From Candidatus Jidaibacter sp. (GTDB taxonomy: Bacteria; Pseudomonadota; Alphaproteobacteria; Rickettsiales; Midichloriaceae): a stretch of DNA of 48,519 nt. The position numbers and the translations under genes are program-made. Under the pieces are notes generated by a model. That model was not told the origin of the DNA. It saw only the letters and a program-made list of their open reading frames with translations, and did no database searches. Where the stretch lies: positions 1-48,519 of the forward strand of contig JAJTIA010000001.1 of assembly GCA_021299995.1 (NCBI GenBank). The letters are read 5' to 3'. Of this stretch, positions 27,903 to 36,174 are shown piece by piece (position 1 is the first letter of the stretch; every line of letters starts with the position of its first letter).

Positions 27903-27931
27903 CATTTTTTTAAGTTTTATAGCCTGTACGT

Positions 27932-28294
27932 TTAGTAACCTGAACTGTTTTTCTTAGCATCTTCTTTTGCTTCTTCAGCTTTGTCTTTTGCTTTTTCAGC
28001 TTTGTCTTTCATTTTCTTAGCGTCTTCTTTCGCTTTTTCAGCCTCTTTTTTCATTCTTTTAGCGTCTTCTTTCGCTTCTTTAGCATCTTTATAAGCATCT
28101 GATTGAGACATCAGTCTCTGGCAGTCTTCTCTCAAATGATCGGGAGCGCTTCTCATTAGTCTTCCATCTTGCATATGAGATCTGCATTCTTGAAGCATTG
28201 CTTTGTTATTGTCTGCAGCTTGATATTCTTCTGCAGCGTTAGCTACTAAAACTGGAGCAAGCGCAACAGCAGCAGCGCAAAGTAATTTTTTCAT
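27932..28294 (-). CDS. Small secreted protein, Lys/Ala/Glu coiled-coil tail (paralog B)
   Basis: This 120-residue protein has a signal peptide (MKKLLCAAAVALAPVLVANA) and the same Cys block as paralog A, residues about 35-63 (LQECRSHMQDGR, then PDHLREDCQRL). From residue 70 the tail is a run of imperfect 7- and 11-residue units such as EKAKEDAKKMK, a highly charged single helix or coiled coil. The ATG is preceded by AGAGG. The contrast between a constant head and a replaced tail suggests that the head is a targeting or anchoring module. It could be confused with histone-like or LEA-like repeats, but the signal peptide and Cys pair argue for an envelope location. Confidence 0.85.
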   Translation of the reverse strand: MKKLLCAAAVALAPVLVANAAEEYQAADNNKAMLQECRSHMQDGRLMRSAPDHLREDCQRLMSQSDAYKDAKEAKEDAKRMKKEAEKAKEDAKKMKDKAEKAKDKAEEAKEDAKKNSSGY

Positions 28295-28354
28295 TCTATA
28301 CCTCTTTGGTTATTTTTGTATTAAAAATGCCAGAAAGCACTTCTATCGTAAAGA

Positions 28355-28382
28355 ATGCTATAACTCCTTTATGGCAAGTCAA
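28355..28382 (-). promoter_or_regulatory. Promoter of secreted paralog B
   Basis: Minus-strand TTGACT (28377-28382), 16 bases, TAGCAT (28355-28360), about 60 bases before the ATG. Boxes and spacing are identical to the promoter at 27786-27813, while the spacer sequence differs. Confidence 0.6.
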
Positions 28383-28462
28383 CTGAAAAATGCACAATAT
28401 ATAGTTTACAATCGTGAGGTTGAGTTTATATACACAATCATTGTAACTTCATTGTGTAGGCT

Positions 28463-29059
28463 ATGGAAAAAACTATTGCTGATATACTAGAAGGCTATAA
28501 AAAGTTTCGTAAGAAATACGCTATTTGCGATAAGCCTATCATGGAGACTCTCTCTTCCAAAGGCCAAAATCCAAAGATTATGGTTGTGGCTTGCTGTGAT
28601 TCTAGGGTGGACCCTGCATTGATACTTCAGTGCGATCCAGGTGATTTATTTGTGGTTCGAAATGTTGCTAATATCATACCGCCATATGAAAAAGATGATA
28701 TGCACCATGGTACAAGTGCTGCTCTTGAATTTGGTGTGAGGTTTTTACGCGTATCGAATCTTATAATATTAGGCCATAGCCAGTGTGGAGGTATAGAAAA
28801 CCTTTTGAATCAAGATAATATAGCAGAAAATGATTTTATATCTAACTGGGTGTCTTTAATTGATATAGACCACGCTCATCAACATGATGTTGATTCGTGT
28901 GCTAAAGTGTCGCTTAAAAAGTCATATGAAAATTGCATGACATTTCCTTGGATTCACGAGAGGGTAGATAATACAACTCTCGCAATACATACATGGTTTT
29001 TTGATATAAAGACTGCTAAATTATTTGACTGCAGAGATGCAGAGTGCAAAGAGGTGTAG
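28463..29059 (+). CDS. Beta-class carbonic anhydrase
   Basis: This 198-residue enzyme interconverts CO2 and bicarbonate. Zinc ligands are Cys44 in the CxDxR motif (ACCDSRVDP, with the Asp46/Arg48 dyad) and His105/Cys108 in LGHSQCGGI. GDLFVVRNVANIIPP near 60-74 and HGTSAALEFGV near 82-92 are also typical. The length is slightly short but complete. Bicarbonate would feed carboxylases and pH control. It is divergent from secreted paralog B across about 168 bp and lies upstream of htpG without obvious coupling. Confidence 0.96.
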   Translation: MEKTIADILEGYKKFRKKYAICDKPIMETLSSKGQNPKIMVVACCDSRVDPALILQCDPGDLFVVRNVANIIPPYEKDDMHHGTSAALEFGVRFLRVSNLIILGHSQCGGIENLLNQDNIAENDFISNWVSLIDIDHAHQHDVDSCAKVSLKKSYENCMTFPWIHERVDNTTLAIHTWFFDIKTAKLFDCRDAECKEV

Positions 29060-29139
29060 TGTTATTATGTTTGCAAAAACTTGTGTAGAAGTTCTTGAAT
29101 CATAAAATGGCTGCACTATATAGAGCTCATATAAATATT

Positions 29140-31002
29140 ATGAGCTTGATAATGAAGCAGCAAAAGTTCGATGCGAATATCGATAAAGTCTTAAATCTAA
29201 TGATTAACTCGATCTATACGAATCGAGATATCTTCCTGCGGGAGCTTATCTCAAATGCATCGGATGCATGTGATAAACTTCGCTATTTGCAGATAGAAAA
29301 TCCAGCATTAGCTTCTGGTTTAGAGTTGGGAATCAAAGTGCTGATAGATAAAACGGCGGGTACACTCATAATATCAGACTCAGGCATTGGAATGAATGAA
29401 GCTGAGATGGTTGCAAACTTAGGCACTATTGCTAGCTCTGGTACGCAAAAATTTTTAGAAAGCGTGTCTGGTCAAAACTCTCAAATGATGAACTTAATTG
29501 GTCAGTTTGGTGTTGGTTTTTATTCTGCATTTATAGTTGCGAGCAATGTTCGGGTTGTATCTCGCTCTGGGTCTGATGATAAAACATATGTGTGGGAATC
29601 AGATGGAGTCTCTGGATATAAAGTTGGTGAGGCTGATAAACAAAGGGATTATGTTGGTACAGATGTTATACTCACAATAAAGCCAGAGGATTCGGAGTAT
29701 TTAGATAAATATCGCATTAAGCACATCATTACTAGCTATTCGGACCATATATCGTTCCCAATAGAGTTGTGCGATGATGAAAATACAACAGAGATTGTGA
29801 ATTCTAGATCAGCATTATGGGTGCGGCCAAAAAGTGAGATATCTGATGAAGCATATAAAGAGTTTTATCATCACATCTCGCACATGCCAGACGATTTTTG
29901 GCATAAGATACACTATCAGGCTGAGGGAAATGTCAACTACAGCTCTCTCCTTTATATACCTTCGATGAAGCCATTTGATCTGTTCCATCCAGACCGTAAG
30001 ATGTCGATAAAGCTTTATATTAAGCGTGTATTTATCACAGAGGACTCTGCCTTGCTACCCCAATATATGCGCTTTATACGCGGTATTGTGGATTCAGAAG
30101 ATTTGCCACTTAATATAAGTAGAGAGACTATTCAGAACAATGCTGTGCTTAATAAAATCAGGAAATCTCTTGTGAAGAAGATTCTTTCTGAGTTGAAAGC
30201 CCGCACAAAAGCAGACAAGCCTGAATATCTAAAATTCTGGAAATCATTTGGAGAAGTGATGAAAGAAGGGTTGTGCGAGGGAGCTCTTGAGGAAAAAGAA
30301 GAGCTACTTGATGTATGTAGATTCTATACGTCTCAAAGTGAAGATGACATGGTGAGCTTTGAGGAGTATATAGAGCGTATGGTAGAAGGGCAAAGCCAGA
30401 TCTTCTTCTTAACAGGAGAAGACCTTTCTAAACTTCGTACACATCCAAGATTAGAAGGCTTTAAAAAACGTGGTGTTGAGGTGTTGCTACTATGTGATCA
30501 TGTAGATGATTTTTGGGTCAACGCTGTGAGTCAGTTTAAAAATACAGAGCTCAAAAATATATCGCATCATGATATTGATTTGAATGCGATTAAAAATCTA
30601 GAAGAGGCAAAGCAAGAGCAAGAGAAAGAAAATGAAGCTGATATCATAGATTTTGTTAAGCAAACATTAGGTGATGCTGTAAAGGAAGTGAAATCCTCTG
30701 GTAAATTAGTTGATACAGCAGCATGTCTTGCATTTTCTGCAGGTAATATGAGCATTAGAATGGAGAAGATTTTAGTTGAGCAAAAGCAGCTTAAGGGATA
30801 TTCATCTAAGATTTTAGAGGTGAATTTGGATCATCCTATACTACATAAGATATCAGCACTAGTTGAACAGGATTCGGCATCAGAAAAAGCACAAGATCTT
30901 GTGTGGCTAATATTCGATCAGGCGTGTATCCTAGATGGTGATAATATTAAAGATCCAAATGCATTCTGTAAGCGTTTAAATAAGCTTGCTAGCGGATTTT
31001 AA
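29140..31002 (+). CDS. htpG: Chaperone HtpG (Hsp90)
   Basis: This cytoplasmic ATP-dependent chaperone has the GHKL ATP-binding motifs in order: LMINSIYTNRDIFLRELISNASDA, then DSGIGMNEAEM and GQFGVGFYSAFIV. The middle domain has RGIVDSEDLPLNISRE. The C-terminal dimer domain ends in CKRLNKLASGF. The frame is open upstream to TTG 29095, but family members begin a few residues before KFDANIDKVLNLM. I take ATG 29140; ATG 29152 (MKQQKFD) is equally possible, and neither has a clear ribosome site. It has about 620 residues, the usual length. The middle domain is typical rather than truncated. Confidence 0.96.
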   Translation: MSLIMKQQKFDANIDKVLNLMINSIYTNRDIFLRELISNASDACDKLRYLQIENPALASGLELGIKVLIDKTAGTLIISDSGIGMNEAEMVANLGTIASSGTQKFLESVSGQNSQMMNLIGQFGVGFYSAFIVASNVRVVSRSGSDDKTYVWESDGVSGYKVGEADKQRDYVGTDVILTIKPEDSEYLDKYRIKHIITSYSDHISFPIELCDDENTTEIVNSRSALWVRPKSEISDEAYKEFYHHISHMPDDFWHKIHYQAEGNVNYSSLLYIPSMKPFDLFHPDRKMSIKLYIKRVFITEDSALLPQYMRFIRGIVDSEDLPLNISRETIQNNAVLNKIRKSLVKKILSELKARTKADKPEYLKFWKSFGEVMKEGLCEGALEEKEELLDVCRFYTSQSEDDMVSFEEYIERMVEGQSQIFFLTGEDLSKLRTHPRLEGFKKRGVEVLLLCDHVDDFWVNAVSQFKNTELKNISHHDIDLNAIKNLEEAKQEQEKENEADIIDFVKQTLGDAVKEVKSSGKLVDTAACLAFSAGNMSIRMEKILVEQKQLKGYSSKILEVNLDHPILHKISALVEQDSASEKAQDLVWLIFDQACILDGDNIKDPNAFCKRLNKLASGF

Positions 31003-31022
31003 TGAAAATGCTATATCTGCTA

Positions 31023-31050
31023 TTGAAAATCTGAATAACGTACCTATATT
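31023..31050 (+). promoter_or_regulatory. Promoter of the Bax-inhibitor-1 gene
   Basis: TTGAAA (31023-31028), 16 bases, TATATT (31045-31050), 29 bases before the ATG. A GAGGT ribosome site follows just before the start codon. Confidence 0.45.
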
Positions 31051-31078
31051 ATATTAGAAATACAATTTTGAGGTTGGT

Positions 31079-31789
31079 ATGGATTATACAAAACAGACAG
31101 TAGGACAGTCTGCCACATATGCGAGTTATGATCAGGGTTTGCGTTCTTATATGCTATCTGTTTATAATTACATGGCGTCTGGTCTTGCAATAACAGGCTT
31201 AGTTGCGCTAATTGTTGCATCTTCGCCGGCTTTACTAACAATGCTTTTTACAACGCCCCTACAGTGGTTAGTCGCTTTTGCGCCTCTCATCATGATATTT
31301 TTTGTGATGCCTAATTTGGCTAACTATTCTCTGCAAAAAGCACAGGCTATGTTCTGGATCTTTGCAGGCCTTATGGGTCTCTCTATCTCCTGGATATTTA
31401 TTGCTTATACAGAGATGAGTATTGCTCGCGTGTTCTTTATTAGTGCTTCTGTGTTCGGTGCTATGAGCTTGTACGGGTACACTACTAAGAAAGATCTAAC
31501 AAGCATGGGTTCGTTCATGATTATGGGATTGATTGGTGTGATTATAGCATCCCTTGTGAATATATTTTTACAAAGTCCTGCTATATATTTCATCACATCT
31601 ATCTTAGGAGTGTTGATATTCATTGGGTTAACAGCATATGATACCCAACGTATTAAAAATGTTTACTATCAAGTAGCAGGTACCGGTGATCTAGCAACTA
31701 AGGTTGCTATATACGGTGCGTTGAGCTTGTATATGGACTTTATTAACTTGTTTATTCAGTTGCTTCAATTATTTGGCGAAAGAAAATAA
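31079..31789 (+). CDS. Bax-inhibitor-1/YccA family membrane protein
   Basis: This 236-residue integral membrane protein has about seven helices. The N-terminal cytoplasmic stretch ends RSYMLSVYNYMASGLAITG, a standard BI-1 opening. FILGL-like helices and FIGLTAYDTQRIKNVYYQ near residues 180-200 carry the conserved Asp used for the pH-dependent calcium leak in this family. The end is LYMDFINLFIQLLQLFG, also typical. It is probably an inner-membrane protein that interacts with FtsH or controls ion leak. It is monocistronic, with its own promoter and terminator. Confidence 0.95.
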   Translation: MDYTKQTVGQSATYASYDQGLRSYMLSVYNYMASGLAITGLVALIVASSPALLTMLFTTPLQWLVAFAPLIMIFFVMPNLANYSLQKAQAMFWIFAGLMGLSISWIFIAYTEMSIARVFFISASVFGAMSLYGYTTKKDLTSMGSFMIMGLIGVIIASLVNIFLQSPAIYFITSILGVLIFIGLTAYDTQRIKNVYYQVAGTGDLATKVAIYGALSLYMDFINLFIQLLQLFGERK

Positions 31790-31808
31790 GTTGAGAGTAA
31801 TGCTAATA

Positions 31809-31842
31809 AAAAAAAGCCGGCTTTTTTTAGTCGGCTTTTTTT
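31809..31842. terminator. Bidirectional terminator
   Basis: Stem AAAAAAAGCCG (31809-31819) with CGGCTTTTTTT (31832-31842), loop of 12. A-run on the left and T-run on the right serve the Bax-inhibitor gene on the plus strand and the decayed gene on the minus strand. Confidence 0.85.
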
Positions 31843-31856
31843 ATGATCTGGGCTTT

Positions 31857-33138
31857 CTATATACCGAGAGCCTCAATAAGGGTTGTAATGCTATTGTGCA
31901 TACGTATATATTTTTGGATTACGGCGATGTCATATAAGATTCTTTCATCACGTATTGGAGCGTTTGCAGCGCCTTGATCGGTCCAAGATACGTCGCCAGC
32001 AATCTCACCAACGTCATCAGCTAGGGTCATCACTGACTCTAATACAGTCTTATTTAAAGTTTGTTTAGAAATTTTTTGTATGCAATTACTAGTCCTGTAA
32101 TGGTATTTCAGCTTTTTATTGGATGTTATACAATTTTCTGATTCTATGGATTTGGCATTGTCATAGAGCTTCAATGTCGGAGCAATAATTTCTAATATAC
32201 TAGGTCCGGTTAATGAAGTAACGGATAATATATTCATTAAGTGTTTATAATAATGTAGATCAGCTCTAAAATATAAATGCTGATTTTCTGGTGTCATTCT
32301 AAGTATTTGTCTAAAGTGCTCAATAGTCTGTTCCTCCTCATGGGGAAGTAAGAAAAGCTCATTATGAGATCTTGCATCTTTAGCCTGTTTTTTACAATCT
32401 TCTATTATATTTATTAATAACTTAAGCCTAAGTGGCGTTATTATATTATGCATCTCATCTTCTGTTCTTCCCCTGAAGTTCTATTGAATACTGCCAGTAT
32501 TGATCATGTATTGATAAGCTTCATGTTTTATTTGGTAGTCAAATATATCTTTTATACTAAGTTTATTAATTACTTTTCTAAATTGCCAAATAGAATAATC
32601 TTGTATTTCTTTGAGCAGCAACGCATTCCATCATTCTGAATATATCTGAAGCTGAAGCGGGATTAACATATTCATCATTGCTCCATGAATGAAGCTCACG
32701 TTTCGCAATTATCATCGGCAATTCATCTCCAGGAGCGAGCGTTAAGTCGTTTATATCAAGTATTTTGATATTTAACTTACCGCAAAATGTTTGCAACTCT
32801 GCCATTCCTGTAGAAGAAAGCAATTCTTAGTAGTATAAATATGTAATATCTAGGCCTGGATTGGCACATCTTGTTCTAATCATGAGTAATTGATTTTCAG
32901 GATTTAAGAATATATCGGGATTTTTGTTGAACCAAATTCTACAAGTTCGGCTTATATGCTGTACATAAGTTTTTGCTTGCATTTTACTATTGTCTATTAA
33001 AATAATTGCATGATGCGCATTATAACGAAGAAAAGATGAAATACCGATGTTTTTGATGATTTTATCTGCTAGTATAGAGCTTATATAAAAAAGAGATGCA
33101 AATAAATTGGTATTTATATGAAAATGCAAATACAGATA
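31857..33138 (-). pseudogene. Broken toxin-like glycosyltransferase (DXD / TcdA-TcdB type)
   Basis: Three neighbouring frames read as one former protein. From about 33,000 down: CRIWFNKNPDIFLNPENQ then ANPGLDITYLY resemble the (H/R)-x-IWF-x-x-x-P ... NP-x-Y entry to DXD glycosyltransferases. An in-frame TAA (32827-32829) follows, then ELLSSTGMAELQTF and, at about 32,640-32,660, NPASASDIFRMMEC, the (N)PAAASD-x-LR motif of that fold. The following DXD segment is missing. Coding then changes frame, meets a TAG at 32481-32483 and continues FRGRTEDEMHNIITPLRLKL and TGPSILEIIAP to 31857. So there are two stops, one deletion or frameshift and a lost N-terminus. If the call is right, it was an effector that modified host proteins with sugar. 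Confidence 0.5.
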
Positions 33139-33145
33139 TATTTTT

Positions 33146-33352
33146 TCAGCTGTATATAGAATATCTTTGCGTAATATGGCGGACTTTCCCCAATTGGCCG
33201 AATATAACTGCAGGGTAGTATTTATCGTCATCTTCGTTTTTATGAGATATATTTTATATCTGTTCAAGATATGTCCCACCACTCATGCGGTTTACATAGC
33301 CCGCTTGAATAACTAATTGTTCTTTTGCTACAAATAGGCTGGGATTGAACTC
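33146..33352 (-). pseudogene. DUF2000-family remnant, C-terminal half (copy 1)
   Basis: Reading down from about 33,350 the minus strand gives LFVAKEQLVIQAGYV, RMSGGTYLEQI, a stop, then DKYYPAVIFGQLGKV and HITQRYSIYS before TGA 33146-33148. This lines up with the copy at 34962-35337 ([44 protein letters not shown]). The N-terminal half is gone: nhaA ends at 33373. The overlapping long frame that ends at 32827 is in another phase here and is not coding in this part. Confidence 0.6.
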
Positions 33353-33372
33353 TATTTGCTATTGATATTATT

Positions 33373-34542
33373 TTATGATGCTCTCTTTTTTAAGAAGATT
33401 AAAAAGCCTGTGCCAAATATTGCAGATAATAATGATCCTATAATTACACTGATGCGCATAATATAATTTGGCTCAGATACTTCAAAAGTGAGGTCGCCAA
33501 TAAAAAGACTCAGCGTGAAGCCAATGCCGCCAAGAATACCGATAGCATAAAACCTAGGCCAAGAGATGTCGTCAGGTAAAGAGCAGTAAGAAAGTTTGAC
33601 TGCAGCATAGGCAAACAAAAAGATCCCTATTTGTTTGCCAACAAATAATCCTAAAATGATACCTAAAGCAAGAGGGCTCATTAATAAGTTTCCAGAAAAT
33701 GTTGTAAACGAGACCCCGGAATTAATAAAAGCAAATAATGGCAATATTGCAAAATAAACAATCGGTCTTAAAACATTCTCTAAATTATTGAATGATAGAT
33801 TGATATGCTCTCCTTTCACAACAGGAATGGTGAGTGCTAAAACAATGCCGCATAAGGTGCCATGAATGCCGGATTCCACCATCGCAATCCAAAGAAATAT
33901 TCCTATAAATAGATAATAACAGCTACGAGTTACTTGCAACCGATTGAGCATACACAATAATCCCGTTAACATGATTGATATAAGAATTGCAATGAGACTT
34001 GCTGATTTGCTATAAAAAACACCAAGAATAAACAATGCTATAGCATCATCTATCAATGAAAACCCAATGATGAATGCGCGTAGCTTTGTTGATATAAAGT
34101 TACCAAACAAAGATAATATCCCAAGCATAAAAGCTGTGTCTGTAGCAATTGGAATCGCCCAACCTTTTAAAGTGGTTGGTGAATTGATATTGAACCATAG
34201 GTAAATTAAAACAGGAACAACGATGCCGCCTACAGCTGCTGCTCCTGGTAAAATAAGAGTTTGCTTATCTTGAAATTCCCCACGCACTAAATGGAATTTT
34301 AGTTCAAGGCCAATGAGTAAAAAAAACAAAGTCATTAAAGCATCATTGACGATTTGAATAAGTGGGCCGTTATATATAAATGCTCCATATCCTAAGGTGA
34401 CTGGGTAAAAAACGAAATTTTTATAGATTTGTTGCCAAGGCCCAATATTAGCAACTAAAACTGCAGCTGCCACACTAAGCATAAGCAATATCCCTGATGT
34501 AAGCTCTGAATGATAAAGATGGGAGAGTTTTATTTTAGCCAT
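33373..34542 (-). CDS. nhaA: Na+/H+ antiporter NhaA
   Basis: This 389-residue integral membrane protein has about eleven or twelve helices. The ion-binding Asp pair is in GFSLIDDAIALFILGVFYS near residues 160-175. LIGLELKFHLVRGEF near 77-92, GIHGTLCGIVLALTIP and AIGILGGIGFTLSLFIGDLTF near 335-355 are family blocks. The N-terminal MAKIKLSHLYHSELTSGILL is short and normal. It exports Na+ in exchange for two protons and controls internal pH. It is intact while both neighbours on the same strand are DUF2000 pseudogenes, so it may have arrived or survived between a split duplicate pair. Confidence 0.96.
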   Translation of the reverse strand: MAKIKLSHLYHSELTSGILLMLSVAAAVLVANIGPWQQIYKNFVFYPVTLGYGAFIYNGPLIQIVNDALMTLFFLLIGLELKFHLVRGEFQDKQTLILPGAAAVGGIVVPVLIYLWFNINSPTTLKGWAIPIATDTAFMLGILSLFGNFISTKLRAFIIGFSLIDDAIALFILGVFYSKSASLIAILISIMLTGLLCMLNRLQVTRSCYYLFIGIFLWIAMVESGIHGTLCGIVLALTIPVVKGEHINLSFNNLENVLRPIVYFAILPLFAFINSGVSFTTFSGNLLMSPLALGIILGLFVGKQIGIFLFAYAAVKLSYCSLPDDISWPRFYAIGILGGIGFTLSLFIGDLTFEVSEPNYIMRISVIIGSLLSAIFGTGFLIFLKKRAS

Positions 34543-34961
34543 AGGAGCATTGCTTTTTGAGATCTATAAATTTCTACACTAAAAAAATATATACATTAAT
34601 TGTATAGTTTGTATCAAGCTAATCAATTAGTTAGTTCAGCTTTGTTTACAATATTTAGCTTGTCAAGTAGCTTAAGATCATACTACAATACTGAGATAAG
34701 ATATATTTTCTATAGGCTATAACAACTCAATCTAGAGTCTTTATGTCACATGCATAAAAATAGCATGAATTTTCAGGTGATCGTTGTGCCATAATCTTAT
34801 GGTTTAAGTCATGTCATAAGGTGGGACAAGCCGAGCAAAACGATATCTTGAAATTTAGCTAATGTAGTGCGTTTCACATTAAAGTCTTTTCATTTTGATA
34901 GTGATTAATCTATTTATATTTCAAAGTTTTTTTTGCGTGATATTTTATTGAGATGCTTAAA
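34543..34961. other. Non-coding gap upstream of nhaA
   Basis: No gene is supported in these 419 bases. A possible nhaA promoter (TTGATA, about 17 bases, then a TATAT-rich box) lies within about 70 bases of its start. A 6-bp inverted repeat (CTTATG 34796-34801, CATAAG 34815-34820) is the only other structure. A 31-codon open stretch at 34766-34860 on the plus strand (GDRCAIILWFKSCHKV) has no start codon and no recognised match. Confidence 0.4.
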
Positions 34962-35337
34962 TTAGTGATACAGTGAAAATCGCTTAGTGATTTGTGAGAC
35001 TGTGTCCCATTCTCCAAAAAGCACTGCTGCATAGTATTGATGCTCATCTTGGGTTTTGAGAGAGATACTAGATATCTGCTCAAGATACGTCCCAACGGTC
35101 ATGCTATCTATAAAGGCAAGTTGCATAACGCCACCTTCTTTTGCCGCGTAGAACAATATATGGCATGCCTGAAACTTTCCAGTCATTGCCGCTTGCATCT
35201 ATGTTAGATTGTAAAAATGCTGTTTTTTCACCAATCATTGCTCCAATTGCTAAAGACGCGTGTGCCACAGCGTTCATTGCAGCGCCAATTTCTATTTCTT
35301 TATTTACTATTATCACTAGCTTGTTCTCAAAATTCAT
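34962..35337 (-). pseudogene. DUF2000-family gene with one frameshift (copy 2)
   Basis: It starts at ATG 35337 with a perfect AGGAGG site and reads [36 protein letters not shown], the DUF2000 N-terminus. After SGMPYIVLR the frame is lost. One base fewer in GCGGC (35143-35148) would continue as [23 protein letters not shown] and run to the family's usual ITKRFSLYH end at 34962. So a single inserted base breaks an otherwise complete gene of about 125 codons. Its ATG overlaps the ybaK stop (ATGA), which points to former coupling with tRNA-proofreading YbaK. The DUF2000 function is unknown; the fold is peptidyl-tRNA hydrolase-like as far as I recall. Confidence 0.75.
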
Positions 35338-35822
35338 TTTGCCTCCTTTATTTTTACTACTCTTCCATTGGTTGCTTTCACTAAGTCTGTGCTCGTTATA
35401 GAAAATACAGCATTTGCTGTCCCAGCTGCTGCCCAAACTTCTTCTGATTTTAATAGATCTTCATCTATATAGAGCAATTCTATAGTGGTTTTGTGTCCAA
35501 TAGGTGGAATTCCACCTATCCCAAAACCAGTGATGTCTCGTGCAAAATTTGCATCGGCTTTTATAATGATGTCATTAGCCAGGGCTTCTATGAGCTTTAT
35601 GTCTACTTGATTTGTTCCAGAGGATATTACTAGCACTGGTTTATTAGTATGTTTAGTTTTGAATATTAGAGATTTTGCAATTTGTGAGATATCCCAGCCT
35701 ATGCTTTCCGCTGCATCGATAGCTGTTCTCGTGCTGTTAGGCAGCTCTACTACTTTACATGCAAGGTTTAATTTTCTCAATTCATTCTGCACAGCAAATG
35801 CGCTTTTTGCTAATGTTTCCAT
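35334..35822 (-). CDS. YbaK/EbsC-family aminoacyl-tRNA deacylase
   Basis: This 162-residue protein is of the YbaK/ProX editing fold, which hydrolyses mischarged tRNA such as Cys-tRNA(Pro). Key blocks are IAKSLIFKT near residue 47-55, the [12 protein letters not shown] region with the catalytic-area Lys in [22 protein letters not shown] near 93-111 (the GxxxGGxPPxGH loop) and [15 protein letters not shown] near 128-142. It is complete. It is followed by the frameshifted DUF2000 gene with a 4-base overlap, and its 5' end overlaps the decayed 5' side of the cupin gene on the other strand. Confidence 0.93.
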   Translation of the reverse strand: METLAKSAFAVQNELRKLNLACKVVELPNSTRTAIDAAESIGWDISQIAKSLIFKTKHTNKPVLVISSGTNQVDIKLIEALANDIIIKADANFARDITGFGIGGIPPIGHKTTIELLYIDEDLLKSEEVWAAAGTANAVFSITSTDLVKATNGRVVKIKEAK

Positions 35823-36092
35823 AGTATACTTTTCCCATTTGATAAAAATTTGGGATTTGAAGTGTTTGTCATGGAGCTATTGCCGTTGTGCGAGCATCTC
35901 TCTCCTAAGCATCAGGCAGGTGTTATTGAGCATATCGTGGTTGCAAAAGGGGATATCGAGGTTATGGTTGATGGAGTATGGCACTTGGTGAAGCAGGGTG
36001 ACGGGTTTAAGTTTAAAGCTGATGTTCCTCATGGTTACCGGAATTTGTCATGTGAGCCTAGTGTCTTTCATGATGTTATTCATTATACTTGA
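35823..36092 (+). pseudogene. Cupin domain, probably a truncated XRE-cupin regulator
   Basis: The open 80 codons from TTG 35850 read FEVFVMELLPLCEH, then GVIEHIVVAKGDIEVMVDGVWHLVKQGDGFKFKADVPHGYRN and a final FHDVIHYT. This is the small-molecule-binding cupin half of HTH-XRE/cupin regulators. Matching codons continue upstream of any start (LFPFDKNLGF from about 35,829) and run into the ybaK start on the other strand. The N-terminal helix-turn-helix is therefore deleted. If translated from TTG or an internal ATG (35871) it would be a bare cupin. I favour a remnant. Confidence 0.6.
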
Positions 36093-36174
36093 TATGTAGT
36101 TTTTAACAAATCATGTTGATCAATATCTCATGATTGGTAGTATGTTTCATAAATATTGCGTTGGAGCCCAAGAA

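Noticed and set aside
32827-33282. The 151-codon minus frame as an intact gene.
   Set aside because: Its upper part is an out-of-phase reading of the DUF2000 remnant, shown by its likeness to the out-of-phase frame at 34910-35095. Its lower part joins in frame across a TAA to glycosyltransferase-like sequence.
34543-34961. A tRNA, small RNA or short protein in the gap upstream of nhaA.
   Set aside because: No cloverleaf, terminator or ribosome site was found; the open stretch at 34766-34860 lacks a start codon and a match.
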